This document shows positions 26,934 to 35,638 of a stretch of 64,000 bases of DNA, in pieces; the first letter of the stretch is position 1, and each line of letters starts with the position of its first letter. A model generated the notes under the pieces. That model was not told the origin of the DNA. It ran no database searches and was given only the letters and a program-made list of their open reading frames with translations. Location of the stretch: the NCBI RefSeq assembly GCF_004337705.1, contig NZ_SKBU01000006.1, positions 248,001-312,000 of the forward strand, written 5' to 3'. This DNA comes from Rubrobacter taiwanensis (GTDB lineage: Bacteria; Actinomycetota; Rubrobacteria; Rubrobacterales; Rubrobacteraceae). The position numbers were made by a program, and so were the translations under genes.

Positions 26934-29417
26934 CTAGATCTTTACCCGCCGCAGCCGGAGAGCGTTGGTGACCACCGAGACGGAAGAGAAGGCCATCGCC
27001 GCCGCCGCGAGCATGGGGTTGAGGAACCCGTACTCGCCTAAGACCGGCCGCAACGCCTCCGGCACGCCGCCCCCGGCGAAGAGCGGGTAGAGCGCCCCCG
27101 CCGCCACCGGGATGAGCAAAACATTGTACGCGAAGGCCCAGAAGAGGTTCTGCCGGATGTTGCGGATCGTGGCCTTCGAGAGCCGCACGGCCCGCGCGAC
27201 GCCCCGCACGTCCCCGGAGATGAGCGTTATGTCCCCGGCCTCCATCGCGACGTCGGTGCCGGTCCCAATGGCGATCCCCACATCCGCCCGGGCAAGCGCC
27301 GGGGCGTCGTTGATGCCGTCCCCGACCATCGCGACGATCTTGCCCTCTTTCTGCAGCTTCGCAACCTCATCGGCTTTCTCCTGCGGCCTCACCTCGGCCA
27401 GCACGCGGTCTATGCCGAGCCGGCGCGCTACGGCCTCCGCCGTGCGGCGGTTGTCGCCGGTGATCATGGCGACCTCAAGCCCCATCCGGTGCAGCTCCTC
27501 TATCGCCTCCTTAGACTCTTCCCGGACGGTGTCCGCCACCGCGACGAGACCGGCCGGCCGGCCGTCCACCGCGACGAATACCGGGGTCCGGCCCGCCGCA
27601 GCGAGCCGGTCGGCCTGCAGGGCGAGCCCGTCCTCCGGAACACCGGCCTCCTCCAGGAAGCGCCGGCTGCCGACCAGGACCTCGCGGCCCTCGACAGCGG
27701 CCTCTATCCCGCCGCCGCTCACGGCACGGAACCCTTCGGCTCCGGCGAGATCCACGCCGCGCCGCCGGGCTCCCTCGACGATGGCCTCCCCGAGAGGGTG
27801 CTCAGAGCCGCGCTCTGCGGAGGCCACAAGACGCAGCAGCTCCTCCTCGGAGAGCCCGTTCGCCACCACCACGTCCGTCACCTCCGGCCGGCCGCGGGTG
27901 AGCGTGCCGGTCTTGTCCAGCACGACGGTGGTGAGCCTGTGGGCCTTCTCCAGAACCTCGCCACCCTTTATGAGCATGCCCATCTCCGCCCCCCTGCCCG
28001 TACCGACCATGATCGAGGTCGGGGTGGCAAGCCCCAGAGCGCACGGACAGGCGATGATGAGCACCGCGACGAAGTTGAGCATCGCGAAGGTGAAGGCGGG
28101 CTCGGGGCCGAAGAACCACCAGACCAGGAAGGTGGCGATCGCGATGGCTATCACGATGGGGACGAAGATCCCGCTGATCCTGTCCGCGAGGCGCTGGATG
28201 GGGGCCTTGGAGCCCTGCGCCTCCTCAACCATGCGGATGATCTGGGCGAGCGCCGTGTCCTTCCCGACGCGGGTGGCCAAGAAGCGGAACGAACCGCTCC
28301 CGTTGATGGTCGCCCCGATGACCTCGTCGCCCGGCCGCTTGGTGACCGGCATGGGCTCGCCGGAGATCATGGACTCGTCCACCGAGGACTCGCCGCCGAT
28401 GACACGCCCGTCGACCGGTATCTTCTCGCCCGGCCGCACGACCACGATGTCTCCTACCCGCACGTCCTCCACCGCAACGTCCCGCTCCTCGCCGCCGCGC
28501 ACCACGCGCGCCGTCTTCGCCCGCAACCCGGCGAGCTTCCTGATAGCCTCGCCGGTGCGGCCCTTGGCCCGGGCCTCCATCAGCCGGCCGAGCAGGATGA
28601 AGGTGGTGATCACGGCCGCCACGTCATAGTACACGTCCGCCCGGTCGGCGAAGAGCTGTGGCGCAAAGGTGACCGCCGTGCTGTAGAGGTACGCAGCACT
28701 GGTCCCGATAACGACCAGCGTGTTCATGTTGGTCTGGCCATGCTTGAGCGCTCCCCAGGCCCCCCGGTAGAACTGCGAGCCTACCAGGAACTGCACCGGG
28801 GTGGTGAGCAGGAAGAGCGCGAAGTTGAGCCAGGTCATCGGAACCGGGCTCGGAAGCCCGGTCATGTGCGGCAGGCTGCCAAGGAGAACCAGCGCCGAGA
28901 GCACCGCACCCAGAATGACCTTGTTCCGCAGCTTCCGGTACTCCAGGTCTCGAAGTTCGCCCCCGGGCTCTTCTCCTTCTTCCTCCCGGGACACGCCGTA
29001 CCCGGCGTCCTGCACGGCCCGGCCGAAGTCCTCAATCCCGGCCACACCGGAGAGGTGCTCCACGGTGGCCTTCTCGGCCGCCAGATTCACGCTGACGTCT
29101 ATGACCCCCGGCACGTCCCGCAGCGCCCCCTCAACGCGGCTCACGCAGCTAGCACAGCTCATCCCGGTGACCCCGAAGCCGGTACGGCGTATCTCAACAC
29201 CGTACCCGGCACCCTCTATGGCCCCGAGAAGATCCTCCGGACCCGCAAGCCCAGGGTCGTAGACCACGCTCGCCCGGCCGGTAGCAAGGTTCACACCAGC
29301 CTCCACCACACCCTCGACACCCGAGAGCGCCCTCTCCACCCGCGCCGAACACGCCGCGCACGACATGCCCGTTACCGGGATGGAGATCGCAACCAGCCCG
29401 TCCTTGGTCTCGGTCAT
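26934..29417 (-). CDS. copA: Copper-exporting P1B-type ATPase
   Basis: An 827-residue Cu(I) efflux pump. Two N-terminal HMA domains ([12 protein letters not shown] near 18; [12 protein letters not shown] near 84) are followed by eight transmembrane helices with the ion-site motif CPC (IIACPCALG). The phosphorylation site is DKTGTLTRG, the hinge [18 protein letters not shown] and the HP motif SEHPLGEAI. The last helices carry [11 protein letters not shown] and [15 protein letters not shown], typical of the copper (1B-1) subgroup. It is the first gene of the copper operon. Confidence 0.95.
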   Translation of the reverse strand: MTETKDGLVAISIPVTGMSCAACSARVERALSGVEGVVEAGVNLATGRASVVYDPGLAGPEDLLGAIEGAGYGVEIRRTGFGVTGMSCASCVSRVEGALRDVPGVIDVSVNLAAEKATVEHLSGVAGIEDFGRAVQDAGYGVSREEEGEEPGGELRDLEYRKLRNKVILGAVLSALVLLGSLPHMTGLPSPVPMTWLNFALFLLTTPVQFLVGSQFYRGAWGALKHGQTNMNTLVVIGTSAAYLYSTAVTFAPQLFADRADVYYDVAAVITTFILLGRLMEARAKGRTGEAIRKLAGLRAKTARVVRGGEERDVAVEDVRVGDIVVVRPGEKIPVDGRVIGGESSVDESMISGEPMPVTKRPGDEVIGATINGSGSFRFLATRVGKDTALAQIIRMVEEAQGSKAPIQRLADRISGIFVPIVIAIAIATFLVWWFFGPEPAFTFAMLNFVAVLIIACPCALGLATPTSIMVGTGRGAEMGMLIKGGEVLEKAHRLTTVVLDKTGTLTRGRPEVTDVVVANGLSEEELLRLVASAERGSEHPLGEAIVEGARRRGVDLAGAEGFRAVSGGGIEAAVEGREVLVGSRRFLEEAGVPEDGLALQADRLAAAGRTPVFVAVDGRPAGLVAVADTVREESKEAIEELHRMGLEVAMITGDNRRTAEAVARRLGIDRVLAEVRPQEKADEVAKLQKEGKIVAMVGDGINDAPALARADVGIAIGTGTDVAMEAGDITLISGDVRGVARAVRLSKATIRNIRQNLFWAFAYNVLLIPVAAGALYPLFAGGGVPEALRPVLGEYGFLNPMLAAAAMAFSSVSVVTNALRLRRVKI

Positions 29418-29435
29418 CTACTCACCTCCCCGATC

Positions 29436-29463
29436 ATCATACCATACCCCCCAACCCTATCAA
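29436..29463 (-). promoter_or_regulatory. copA promoter with embedded CsoR-like operator
   Basis: On the minus strand, TTGATA (29463-29458), a 16-nt spacer and TATGAT (29441-29436). The spacer and -10 read GGGTTGGGGGGTATGGTATGAT, closely like the G-rich GGGGGTATGGTA core of known CsoR operators. Repressor binding here would block RNA polymerase directly. Confidence 0.7.
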
Positions 29464-29549
29464 CGACGGTGGTGGTGTTTTCGCCGGGAAGTGCGGGTAG
29501 TAGTAACCTATTCTGAGGGCAAGGTTTTGCGTCTTTCCGGAGGTGGAGG

Positions 29550-30803
29550 ATGCTGGAGGCCGTGGACATCGGCACGCAGCACGTGGGGTGTTATGAGGAT
29601 GCTGCCGGCGGTGAGGTGGTGGCTCGGCTGGAGGAGTTGGCCGGGCCTCTGCGCGGGGCTCGCGTGCTTCACCTCAACGCCACGCCCTACGGGGGTGGGG
29701 TGGCTGAGATTCTGCGCTCTGAGGTACCGTTGCTCCGGGATCTCGGGTTAGATGCCGACTGGAAGATCATCACCGGCGACGAGAAGTTCTTCTCGGTGAC
29801 CAAGAAGCTCCACAACGCTCTGCAGGGGGCTGAACAGGAGCTGAGCGCTCAGGAGCGGGAGACCTACATAACCCATTCCGTCCGCAACGCGCACCTTCTG
29901 GAGGAGCGGTACGACCTGATCGTCGTCCACGACCCGCAGCCGCTGGCTCTGCCTCACTTCTACGGCGGGGACGGGACGAGGTGGCTCTGGCGGTGTCACA
30001 TAGACACCTCTGAGCCCAATCCCCGGGTATGGGGTTTTCTCGAGCCGTATCTTTCGGAGTACGATGCGGCGGCCTTCACGCTGGAGGGCTTCGTGCCTCC
30101 GGGATTCCCGGTCGAGCGGGTGGAGATCATCCCGCCCGCCATAGACCCGGAGAGCCCCAAGAACCTGGAGCTCAGGCCCGCCACCGCCCGGCGCGTCCTG
30201 CAGTGGATCGGGGTGGAAGTGGAGAGGCCGCTCATCACTCAGGTTTCGCGGTTCGACCCCTGGAAAGACCCTCTGGGCGTCATAGAGGCGTACCGGCTCG
30301 TCCGGGAGGAGTTTCCGGAGTCGCAGCTGGCCCTGGTGGGCTCGATGGCTCTCGACGACCCGGAGGGGTGGGAGATCTACCACAACATCCAGGAGGCCGC
30401 CAGAGAGGACGAAGGGGTGCACGTCTTCACCAACCTCACGGGCGTGGGCAACATCGAGGTGAACGCCTTCCAGCGCTACTCCGACGTGGTGATCCAGAAG
30501 TCCATCCGGGAAGGCTTCGGGCTGGTCGTCTCGGAGACTCTCTGGAAGGAGACGCCGGTGGTGGCCGGGCGTGCCGGCGGCATTCCGCTGCAGGTAGAGG
30601 ACGGGGTCAGCGGTTATCTGGTGGATTCCGTGGAAGAATGCGCCGGGCGGGTGATAGAGCTGCTACGGCAGCCCGGGAAGGGCCGGGAGATGGGGGTGAG
30701 GGGCCGCGAAGCGGTGCGCGAGAAGTTCCTGCTCCCGCGCCTGATCTCCGACGAGCTACGTCTCTACGCGGAGTTGCTCGGGGTGTCGCTGAAGGCGGTT
30801 TAG
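29550..30803 (+). CDS. treT: Trehalose glycosyltransferring synthase (TreT-type GT4)
   Basis: A 417-residue GT-B glycosyltransferase predicted to make trehalose in one step from NDP-glucose and glucose. [18 protein letters not shown] near residue 40 is the TreT N-terminal signature, with the acceptor-site [11 protein letters not shown] and [10 protein letters not shown]. The nucleotide-sugar domain shows [11 protein letters not shown] and [13 protein letters not shown] (E-x7-E). From memory, TreT is one of several trehalose routes in Rubrobacter, where trehalose is a major compatible solute. GGAGGTGGAGG precedes the ATG. It is a single gene, convergent with mreB. Confidence 0.88.
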   Translation: MLEAVDIGTQHVGCYEDAAGGEVVARLEELAGPLRGARVLHLNATPYGGGVAEILRSEVPLLRDLGLDADWKIITGDEKFFSVTKKLHNALQGAEQELSAQERETYITHSVRNAHLLEERYDLIVVHDPQPLALPHFYGGDGTRWLWRCHIDTSEPNPRVWGFLEPYLSEYDAAAFTLEGFVPPGFPVERVEIIPPAIDPESPKNLELRPATARRVLQWIGVEVERPLITQVSRFDPWKDPLGVIEAYRLVREEFPESQLALVGSMALDDPEGWEIYHNIQEAAREDEGVHVFTNLTGVGNIEVNAFQRYSDVVIQKSIREGFGLVVSETLWKETPVVAGRAGGIPLQVEDGVSGYLVDSVEECAGRVIELLRQPGKGREMGVRGREAVREKFLLPRLISDELRLYAELLGVSLKAV

Positions 30804-30808
30804 GCTCT

Positions 30809-31933
30809 CTAATCACCGGGGAGGAGGGAGCTGTGGTGATGGTCCATCTCCTCCAGGGCGCGCCCGGCTCCCAGGGTCACGCACTCCAGCGGATCGTCTG
30901 CAACGTGAACGGGCACCCCGGTCTCCCGCCGCAACCGTTCGTCCAGGCGCCGCAGCAGGGCGCCCCCGCCGGTCAGCACCATCCCCACATCCATGATGTC
31001 CGAGGCCAGATCGGGCGGCGTTCGGTCCAGCGTGTCCCTCACCGCCGCCACGATCGCCTCCACCTGCACGCCTATGGCCTCCCTTATCTCCCCGCCGCTT
31101 ACGGTGATGGTCTGAGGGAAGCCGCTCAACAGGCTCCTGCCCCTCACCTCGACCGACCGCTCCTCTCCGGGCGGCAGAGCGCTGCCCAGCTCCATCTTGA
31201 GCCGCTCGGCGCTTACGGGTCCGACGGTTAGCTTGTGCTCCCGCTGGATGTAGGTGGCGATGGCCCGGTCCAGATCCTCACCCCCGATACGGATGAAGGA
31301 TCTGGTCACGATACCTCCCAGGGAGATCACGGCCACCTCGGTCTTCCCGGCCCCCAGATCCACCACCATGGAGCCCCGCGGCTCGCTCACCGGCAGCCCG
31401 GCTCCGATCGCCGCCGCCAGCGGCTCCTCGACAACGAACACCTCCCGCGCTCCGGAGAACTCAACGGCCTCCCTGAGGGCCCGGATCTCCACCCGGGTGG
31501 CCTCCGAGGGCACACACACCACAACCCGCGGCCCGATCAGGGAGGAGAGCAGGGGCCGCCGTACCTGAGAGATGAAGTGCGAGAGCATCTGCGCCGTGAG
31601 CTCGAAGTTGGCGATCACACCCCTCCTCAGGGGCCGCACGACGGCTATGTTGCCCGGAGCGCGTCCCAGCATCTTCCGGGCCGCCGCTCCGACCGCAAGG
31701 AGCCTCTCCGTTGCAACCTCCACCGTCACGACCGAAGGCTCGAAGAGTGAAACCCCCTCGCCCCGCACGAAGATCCTGGTGTTTGCGGTGCCCAGATCCA
31801 CCGCCACATCTCCCCCGAAGAGCCTCGCCCCCAAGCCCCTGTCCAGCCTCCCGCCCTCAGCCGCCCGGCGAACCCAGATCCCGGCCACCGGATCCCTCAG
31901 AACTCTGAAGCTGTCCTTCAGCGGAACCCGCAT
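30809..31933 (-). CDS. mreB: MreB-like actin-family cell-shape protein
   Basis: 374 residues with the bacterial-actin ATPase motifs: phosphate 1 AVDLGTANTRIFVRG, connect 1 RPLRRGVIANFE, phosphate 2 MVVDLGAGKTEVAVIS and the adenosine loop VLTGGGALLRRLDE. It should form membrane-bound filaments that guide wall synthesis. There is a 40-residue N-terminal extension before the first strand, so the true start may be further in. No mreC/mreD/rodA neighbours are present; it may be a paralogue acting apart from the main mre operon. Confidence 0.85.
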   Translation of the reverse strand: MRVPLKDSFRVLRDPVAGIWVRRAAEGGRLDRGLGARLFGGDVAVDLGTANTRIFVRGEGVSLFEPSVVTVEVATERLLAVGAAARKMLGRAPGNIAVVRPLRRGVIANFELTAQMLSHFISQVRRPLLSSLIGPRVVVCVPSEATRVEIRALREAVEFSGAREVFVVEEPLAAAIGAGLPVSEPRGSMVVDLGAGKTEVAVISLGGIVTRSFIRIGGEDLDRAIATYIQREHKLTVGPVSAERLKMELGSALPPGEERSVEVRGRSLLSGFPQTITVSGGEIREAIGVQVEAIVAAVRDTLDRTPPDLASDIMDVGMVLTGGGALLRRLDERLRRETGVPVHVADDPLECVTLGAGRALEEMDHHHSSLLPGD

Positions 31934-32018
31934 CTCTATCGGCAGGATACACGCGTACCCACCCGCTCCGGAGCGTACTCTCAGGCACCGAACGCCTGCG
32001 CGAGACGTGCCCGCTCCT

Positions 32019-32024
32019 ATTATA
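32019..32024 (-). promoter_or_regulatory. -10 box for mreB
   Basis: A perfect TATAAT on the minus strand in an otherwise GC-rich stretch. The matching -35 position (CGTCCC) is poor, so an activator or alternative sigma factor may be involved. Confidence 0.4.
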
Positions 32025-32306
32025 TCCCTCCCGCCCTAAGGGGACGGCCCCCCTCCGTACGAGATCCAAGACGCTCCCCCTCACCCGTCCCCCGGGAAAA
32101 CCGGTGCCCCGCCGTCCCTGCCGAGAGGGGGGACTGTGATGAGTGTAGGGACTTGATGTGCGGGACACCGGCCCTCTCCCTTTCCCCGCCCCAATAGAAG
32201 CAGGGAACCGGATTCTCACAAAGATGGTAAAAGTTTTCAGTGCGCCCGGATACGAAAACACGGCGAATTTTTCCGGGAAAGATCCGGACGCCCGCAGGTT
32301 TGTGAG

Positions 32307-32312
32307 TATAAT
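32307..32312 (+). promoter_or_regulatory. -10 box of the Crp/Fnr regulator gene
   Basis: A perfect TATAAT preceded by TTTGTGAG and followed by an AT-rich leader to the TTG start at 32352. The -35 region is weak. Confidence 0.45.
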
Positions 32313-32351
32313 TTCTACATAGCACTTATTCTAAACATGTGAGGTGGGCAC

Positions 32352-33083
32352 TTGTCCCGTCGCCTGCAGACGACAGGACAGGGAGGGAGTTCCTCTGCGA
32401 GGGCGAAGGAGCGGAGGCTTGCGCGGGTGGAGGTATTCAAGCCGCTCCTTGGGGGGGAGCGGTTGAGGGAGCTGGCCCTGAGTCTGCCGGAGGTGAGGCT
32501 TGGGAGGGGAGAGTCTTTCCGCACGGCGGATTATGCCGGGGCGTTCTTCGTGGTTCTCGAGGGGCGGGTGCGGGTGTACGCAGTGCTGAGAGAGCGGGAG
32601 CTCACCCTGCTGGTAGCGGGGCCGGCGGAGATCTTCGGGCCTGCGGGTTCGGGAGGGGCGATGCCGCAGGAGTGGGTGCGGGCCATGAAGCCCGCGCGGA
32701 TAGCCATCATGAGTTGTGAGGTCTTCGAGGAGCTGGTTATGGAGCGGCCCGAAGTGGGAATGAGGATGGTGGATCTGCTCGGGAAGAGGCTGGCTCTCTA
32801 CCGGGAAGTGCTGGCAAACGTCTGCTTCGGGAGGGTGAGGGAGCGGCTGAGCCGCCTCATCCTGCAGCTGGCCCGGAGAGAAGGCGTGAGGGCGTCCGGG
32901 GAGATAAAGATCCGAACCCGCTACACTCACCGGGAGCTGGGCACCATGATCGGGGCCAACCGCGAGGCGGTCACCAATACTCTGCTGCAGCTGCGCAGGG
33001 CCGGGGTGGTGAAGATGGCGGGTAGGCACATACACGTGGTGGATATCCGGGGCTTAGAGCGGCTGGCGGGCGGGGATAGTTAG
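32352..33083 (+). CDS. Crp/Fnr-family transcriptional regulator
   Basis: 243 residues. A cNMP-binding-type beta-roll (residues 30-150; RGESFRTADYAGAFFVVLEGRVRVYAVLRERELTLLVAGPAEIFG in pieces) is followed by a long dimer helix and a Crp-type winged HTH (TRYTHRELGTMIGANREAVTNTLLQLRRAGVV). The cAMP phosphate-binding Arg/Ser pair is not evident, and no Fnr Cys cluster exists, so the ligand is unknown. The TTG start follows GAGGTGGGCAC. It may control the neighbouring STAS gene or itself. Confidence 0.88.
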   Translation: MSRRLQTTGQGGSSSARAKERRLARVEVFKPLLGGERLRELALSLPEVRLGRGESFRTADYAGAFFVVLEGRVRVYAVLRERELTLLVAGPAEIFGPAGSGGAMPQEWVRAMKPARIAIMSCEVFEELVMERPEVGMRMVDLLGKRLALYREVLANVCFGRVRERLSRLILQLARREGVRASGEIKIRTRYTHRELGTMIGANREAVTNTLLQLRRAGVVKMAGRHIHVVDIRGLERLAGGDS

Positions 33084-33135
33084 GAGAGCCAACATCTACT
33101 CCGCGCTGCTGCCGGAATCGCCGCCGGTAGGGGTC

Positions 33136-33462
33136 GTGGTCGCGGGCGGCGAGCTGGAGGCGGAGCGGTCTGGCGAGCTGGAGGCGAACCTGGAGAGGGC
33201 CGCGAATCTCTCCGGTTCGCGGCCACGGGTCGTCCTGGACCTGAGCCGGGCCACCTTCATGGACGTGGAGGTGCTGCATGCGCTGAGGGGGGCGGGGAGG
33301 GCTCTGGAGGGTGCCTCCGGGGCGCTGGCCGTGGTGGCCGGAGAGGGTTCCTGGGCCCGGCGGCTGATCCGGTTAAGCGGGTACGGCGATGAGTTTCATC
33401 TCTTTGCCAGCTTCGAAGAGGCGACCGCCTGGCTGACCGGACGCTCTCTCTCCGGCGGTTAG
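33136..33462 (+). CDS. STAS-domain protein (anti-sigma factor antagonist-like)
   Basis: A single STAS domain of about 108 residues: VVLDLSRATFMDVEVLHALRGAGRAL matches the phospho-site loop of SpoIIAA-like antagonists. The usual Ser after 'D..' is replaced (FMDVEV), so phosphorylation may not occur. GTG 33136 is the first canonical start but cuts into the first beta strand. A strong AGGAG at 33082-33086 sits 7 nt before an in-frame ATC at 33094, so translation may begin there at a rare codon. It lies just behind the Crp/Fnr gene, possibly in one operon. Confidence 0.7.
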   Translation: MVAGGELEAERSGELEANLERAANLSGSRPRVVLDLSRATFMDVEVLHALRGAGRALEGASGALAVVAGEGSWARRLIRLSGYGDEFHLFASFEEATAWLTGRSLSGG

Positions 33463-33472
33463 GGCCGCGAGC

Positions 33473-33721
33473 TCAGTCTCTGCGCGTGTCCTTGAGTATC
33501 TCCGTGATCTCGGAGATCAGGGCCTGCCGTTTGTCCGGCGGCAGGTCGCGGGGGTGGATGGTCTGCTTGTCGGAGTGCAGGTTTCTCAGTTTGGCCTCTT
33601 CGGAGAGGTACTGGTCTATCAGCCGGACTATGGCGTCCACCTTCTCCCGCGGGAGGCCGTCGCCGCCCCGGGTGAGTCTACTCCACATACTGCGCAGGCT
33701 GCTCCTTCGTCCCGGTTGCAT
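33473..33721 (-). CDS. Small hypothetical protein
   Basis: 82 residues, charged and helical (REKVDAIVRLIDQYLSEEAKLRNLHSDKQ; DKRQALISEITEILKDTRRD). It resembles small FlgM-like or adaptor proteins in length and composition, but I recognise no family. On its strand CTGACA, a 16-nt spacer and TATAAT lie so that the ATG follows the -10 box by 9 nt, consistent with a leaderless mRNA. It is convergent with the STAS gene. Confidence 0.62.
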   Translation of the reverse strand: MQPGRRSSLRSMWSRLTRGGDGLPREKVDAIVRLIDQYLSEEAKLRNLHSDKQTIHPRDLPPDKRQALISEITEILKDTRRD

Positions 33722-33730
33722 GCAGAAGCG

Positions 33731-33780
33731 ATTATAACCCCTCCCGGGGGATTGTCAGGGCCGGGCGGAGGTGTTTTTAT
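33731..33780. promoter_or_regulatory. Overlapping divergent promoters for two leaderless genes
   Basis: Plus strand: TTGTCA 33752-33757, 17 nt, TTTTAT 33775-33780, then ATG at 33790. Minus strand: CTGACA 33758-33753, 16 nt, TATAAT 33736-33731, then ATG at 33721. The two -35 boxes lie on top of each other, so the promoters should compete for polymerase. Confidence 0.6.
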
Positions 33781-33789
33781 GCGGCCACA

Positions 33790-34716
33790 ATGGCGAAGGC
33801 TCTCGGCCATCTGAAGGTGCTGGAGGAGAACCTGCTCCTCTTCGTGCTCGCGACGGCGGCTCTGGGACTGGCCTTCCCGGTGCTCGGTGAGGCTCTGTAC
33901 CCGGCCGTCACCCTCCTGCTGGCGCTGCTGATGCTCTGCGTTAGCCTGACCTTCGACTTCGGCGCCGTGCGGCGGGTGCTCGGGCGGCCCTCCTACCAGC
34001 TCGCCGCGACGCTGCTCGTCTACGGCCCGATGTCGCTCGCGGGGCTCCTGATCGGGCGCCTGTTCTTCGGCTCCGGACCGCTGGCCACGGGGCAGGTGCT
34101 CGTAGGGGTGCTGCCCACAGACGTCTCGGCGCCGCTGCTGGTGCTGCTGGGGCGGGGCAACGTAGCGCTGGCTGCGGTCCTGAACGCCGTGAACACCGCG
34201 CTCGCGCCGTTCGTGGTGCCGCTCTTGCTCTTGCTGCTGACCGGCGTGCGGTTCGAGGTTCCCGTGGGGCTGCTAATCCTGGAGCTGTGCCTGGTGATCC
34301 TCGTGCCGATGGCTGCGGGAATCCTCCTGCGCACCCGTTACCCGGCGGCCACATCCCGCTTCGACCCGGTCTACTCCTTCGGGTCCTCCCTGACCTACCT
34401 CTTGCTGCTGCTGGCGGTGATCGGCCCCAACGCCGGGATCATCCTGGATTACGGACCTTACGCGCTGGTCATCCTGCTGGCGCAGATCGCGCTCAACGCT
34501 GCCGGCTATGGGTTCGGAGCGGCCATGCGGTGGTTCGCCGGCAGCCGCGAGGATCAGATAGCCTTCCTATTCACGGTGAGCAAGAAGGAGTTCACCATAG
34601 CCGCCGCCGTGGTGGTCGCCAGCGGGCTGCCCGGGGAGATCCTGGTCCCCGCCGTATTCTACGCGGTGGTGCAGATGATCACCTCGCCGCTGGTGGTGCG
34701 GATTCTGAACCGCTAG
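33790..34716 (+). CDS. Bile acid:sodium symporter (BASS)-family transporter
   Basis: A 308-residue membrane protein with about nine or ten helices. The family motifs are visible: the LTFDFGAVRRVL core-domain helix, LLVGVLPTDVSAPLLVLL around the discontinuous helix and FLFTVSKKEFTIAAAVV near the end. BASS carriers take up organic anions such as bile acids, pantoate or sulfonated compounds with Na+; the substrate here is unknown. No SD is found, but the ATG sits 9 nt after a -10 box, indicating a leaderless transcript. Its stop overlaps the convergent gene by 4 nt. Confidence 0.82.
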   Translation: MAKALGHLKVLEENLLLFVLATAALGLAFPVLGEALYPAVTLLLALLMLCVSLTFDFGAVRRVLGRPSYQLAATLLVYGPMSLAGLLIGRLFFGSGPLATGQVLVGVLPTDVSAPLLVLLGRGNVALAAVLNAVNTALAPFVVPLLLLLLTGVRFEVPVGLLILELCLVILVPMAAGILLRTRYPAATSRFDPVYSFGSSLTYLLLLLAVIGPNAGIILDYGPYALVILLAQIALNAAGYGFGAAMRWFAGSREDQIAFLFTVSKKEFTIAAAVVVASGLPGEILVPAVFYAVVQMITSPLVVRILNR

Positions 34717-35573
34717 GCGGAGTGCGGCACGGCGGAGCGCCGGAAGGTGTGGACCATAGACGGGCGGAAGCCCTTCATCCGCTCCCAGGTATGGGTGCTT
34801 ATCTCCATCTCGCCGTCGGTGATCTCAACGACGTTGAAGCTGGAGCGCCGGCCGGCACGCAGGCGGTTGGAGATGGTACCGGCGGTGGAGATGACCAGCC
34901 CGCGCTCGGTAGTCTCGACGTGGTGGATGGCCTCCTGGTGGTCGTGGCCGCAGAGCACCAGCTCGACCCCCATGTCGGCGAAGGCGGCCAGCGCCTCTTC
35001 GGTATTGGCGAGTCCGTGGCGGCCCGAGATCTCACCCCTTATGGGGTTGTGGTGGATCATGATGATCCGCGCCGCGCCCGGGTCCGCGCGCCGGAACGCC
35101 TCCCGGGCCTTCTCCAGACCCCGCCGGGGCACATGCCCGATCACGCCCAGGTCCCGGATGCGCCGGGTGAGCGAGCCGCGCGAGATGCCGTGGGCGGTGT
35201 TGATCCCGGCGATGACCGCTTTGGACAGCTCCAGCGAGGGGTTGAGCTCGCGCGAGATGTGCCGCCGGTAGCGCCGGTACTTGAAGCCCGGGCGGCGGCG
35301 CCTGAAGAGGCCCAGGCTGTGCGCTATGGCCCACATCCATCGCACGTCGTGATTGCCCGGCACCACTATAACAGGGGCGACCTTCCGGATCGACGCCAGA
35401 AACCCGGCCGCCCGTTCGAACTCGTGCTCTGTGCACCGCTGCGTGAGGTCGCCCGAGACCGCAACCGCCGCGGGCCGCAGCTCCCGGATGGACTCCCCCA
35501 GGGCGTTCAGGCGGCTCATCGCCAGGGGCCGCCCGAAGTGCAGGTCCGAGATGTGCATGATCCTGGTCACCAC
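34713..35573 (-). CDS. Calcineurin-like metallophosphoesterase
   Basis: 286 residues with all metal-binding motifs of the family in order: HISDLHFG (residues 7-14), VAVSGDLTQR, VVPGNHDVR, MIHHNP and CGHDHQ. It is of the Icc/CpdA type, so it may hydrolyse cyclic nucleotides or other phosphodiesters. A cAMP link with the nearby Crp/Fnr regulator is possible but unproven. It has an additional basic segment (FRRRRPGFKYRRYRRH) that could contact RNA or membranes. Confidence 0.88.
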   Translation of the reverse strand: MVTRIMHISDLHFGRPLAMSRLNALGESIRELRPAAVAVSGDLTQRCTEHEFERAAGFLASIRKVAPVIVVPGNHDVRWMWAIAHSLGLFRRRRPGFKYRRYRRHISRELNPSLELSKAVIAGINTAHGISRGSLTRRIRDLGVIGHVPRRGLEKAREAFRRADPGAARIIMIHHNPIRGEISGRHGLANTEEALAAFADMGVELVLCGHDHQEAIHHVETTERGLVISTAGTISNRLRAGRRSSFNVVEITDGEMEISTHTWERMKGFRPSMVHTFRRSAVPHSA

Positions 35574-35638
35574 CTTTAATTTACCTGAGCCGGGCCGCCC
35601 GTAAAACCTTCCGGCGGCCGGTGGTAGGATTGGAGTCC

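Larger units (their letters stand above)
31934..32351. other. 418-nt divergent intergenic region between mreB and the Crp/Fnr gene
   Basis: No coding frame is supported. The left part is GC-rich and holds a TATAAT (32019-32024, minus strand) about 85 nt before mreB. The right 150 nt is AT-rich and holds the TATAAT (32307-32312) for the regulator gene. It also holds an 8-bp inverted repeat (CTCACAAA at 32215-32222, TTTGTGAG at 32299-32306) that could be regulator half-sites. Confidence 0.5.

Noticed and set aside
31857-32325. Small open frames in the mreB-crp intergenic region
   Set aside because: Arg/Gly/Pro-rich translations without SD, family motif or hydrophobic pattern; they overlap the promoter elements.
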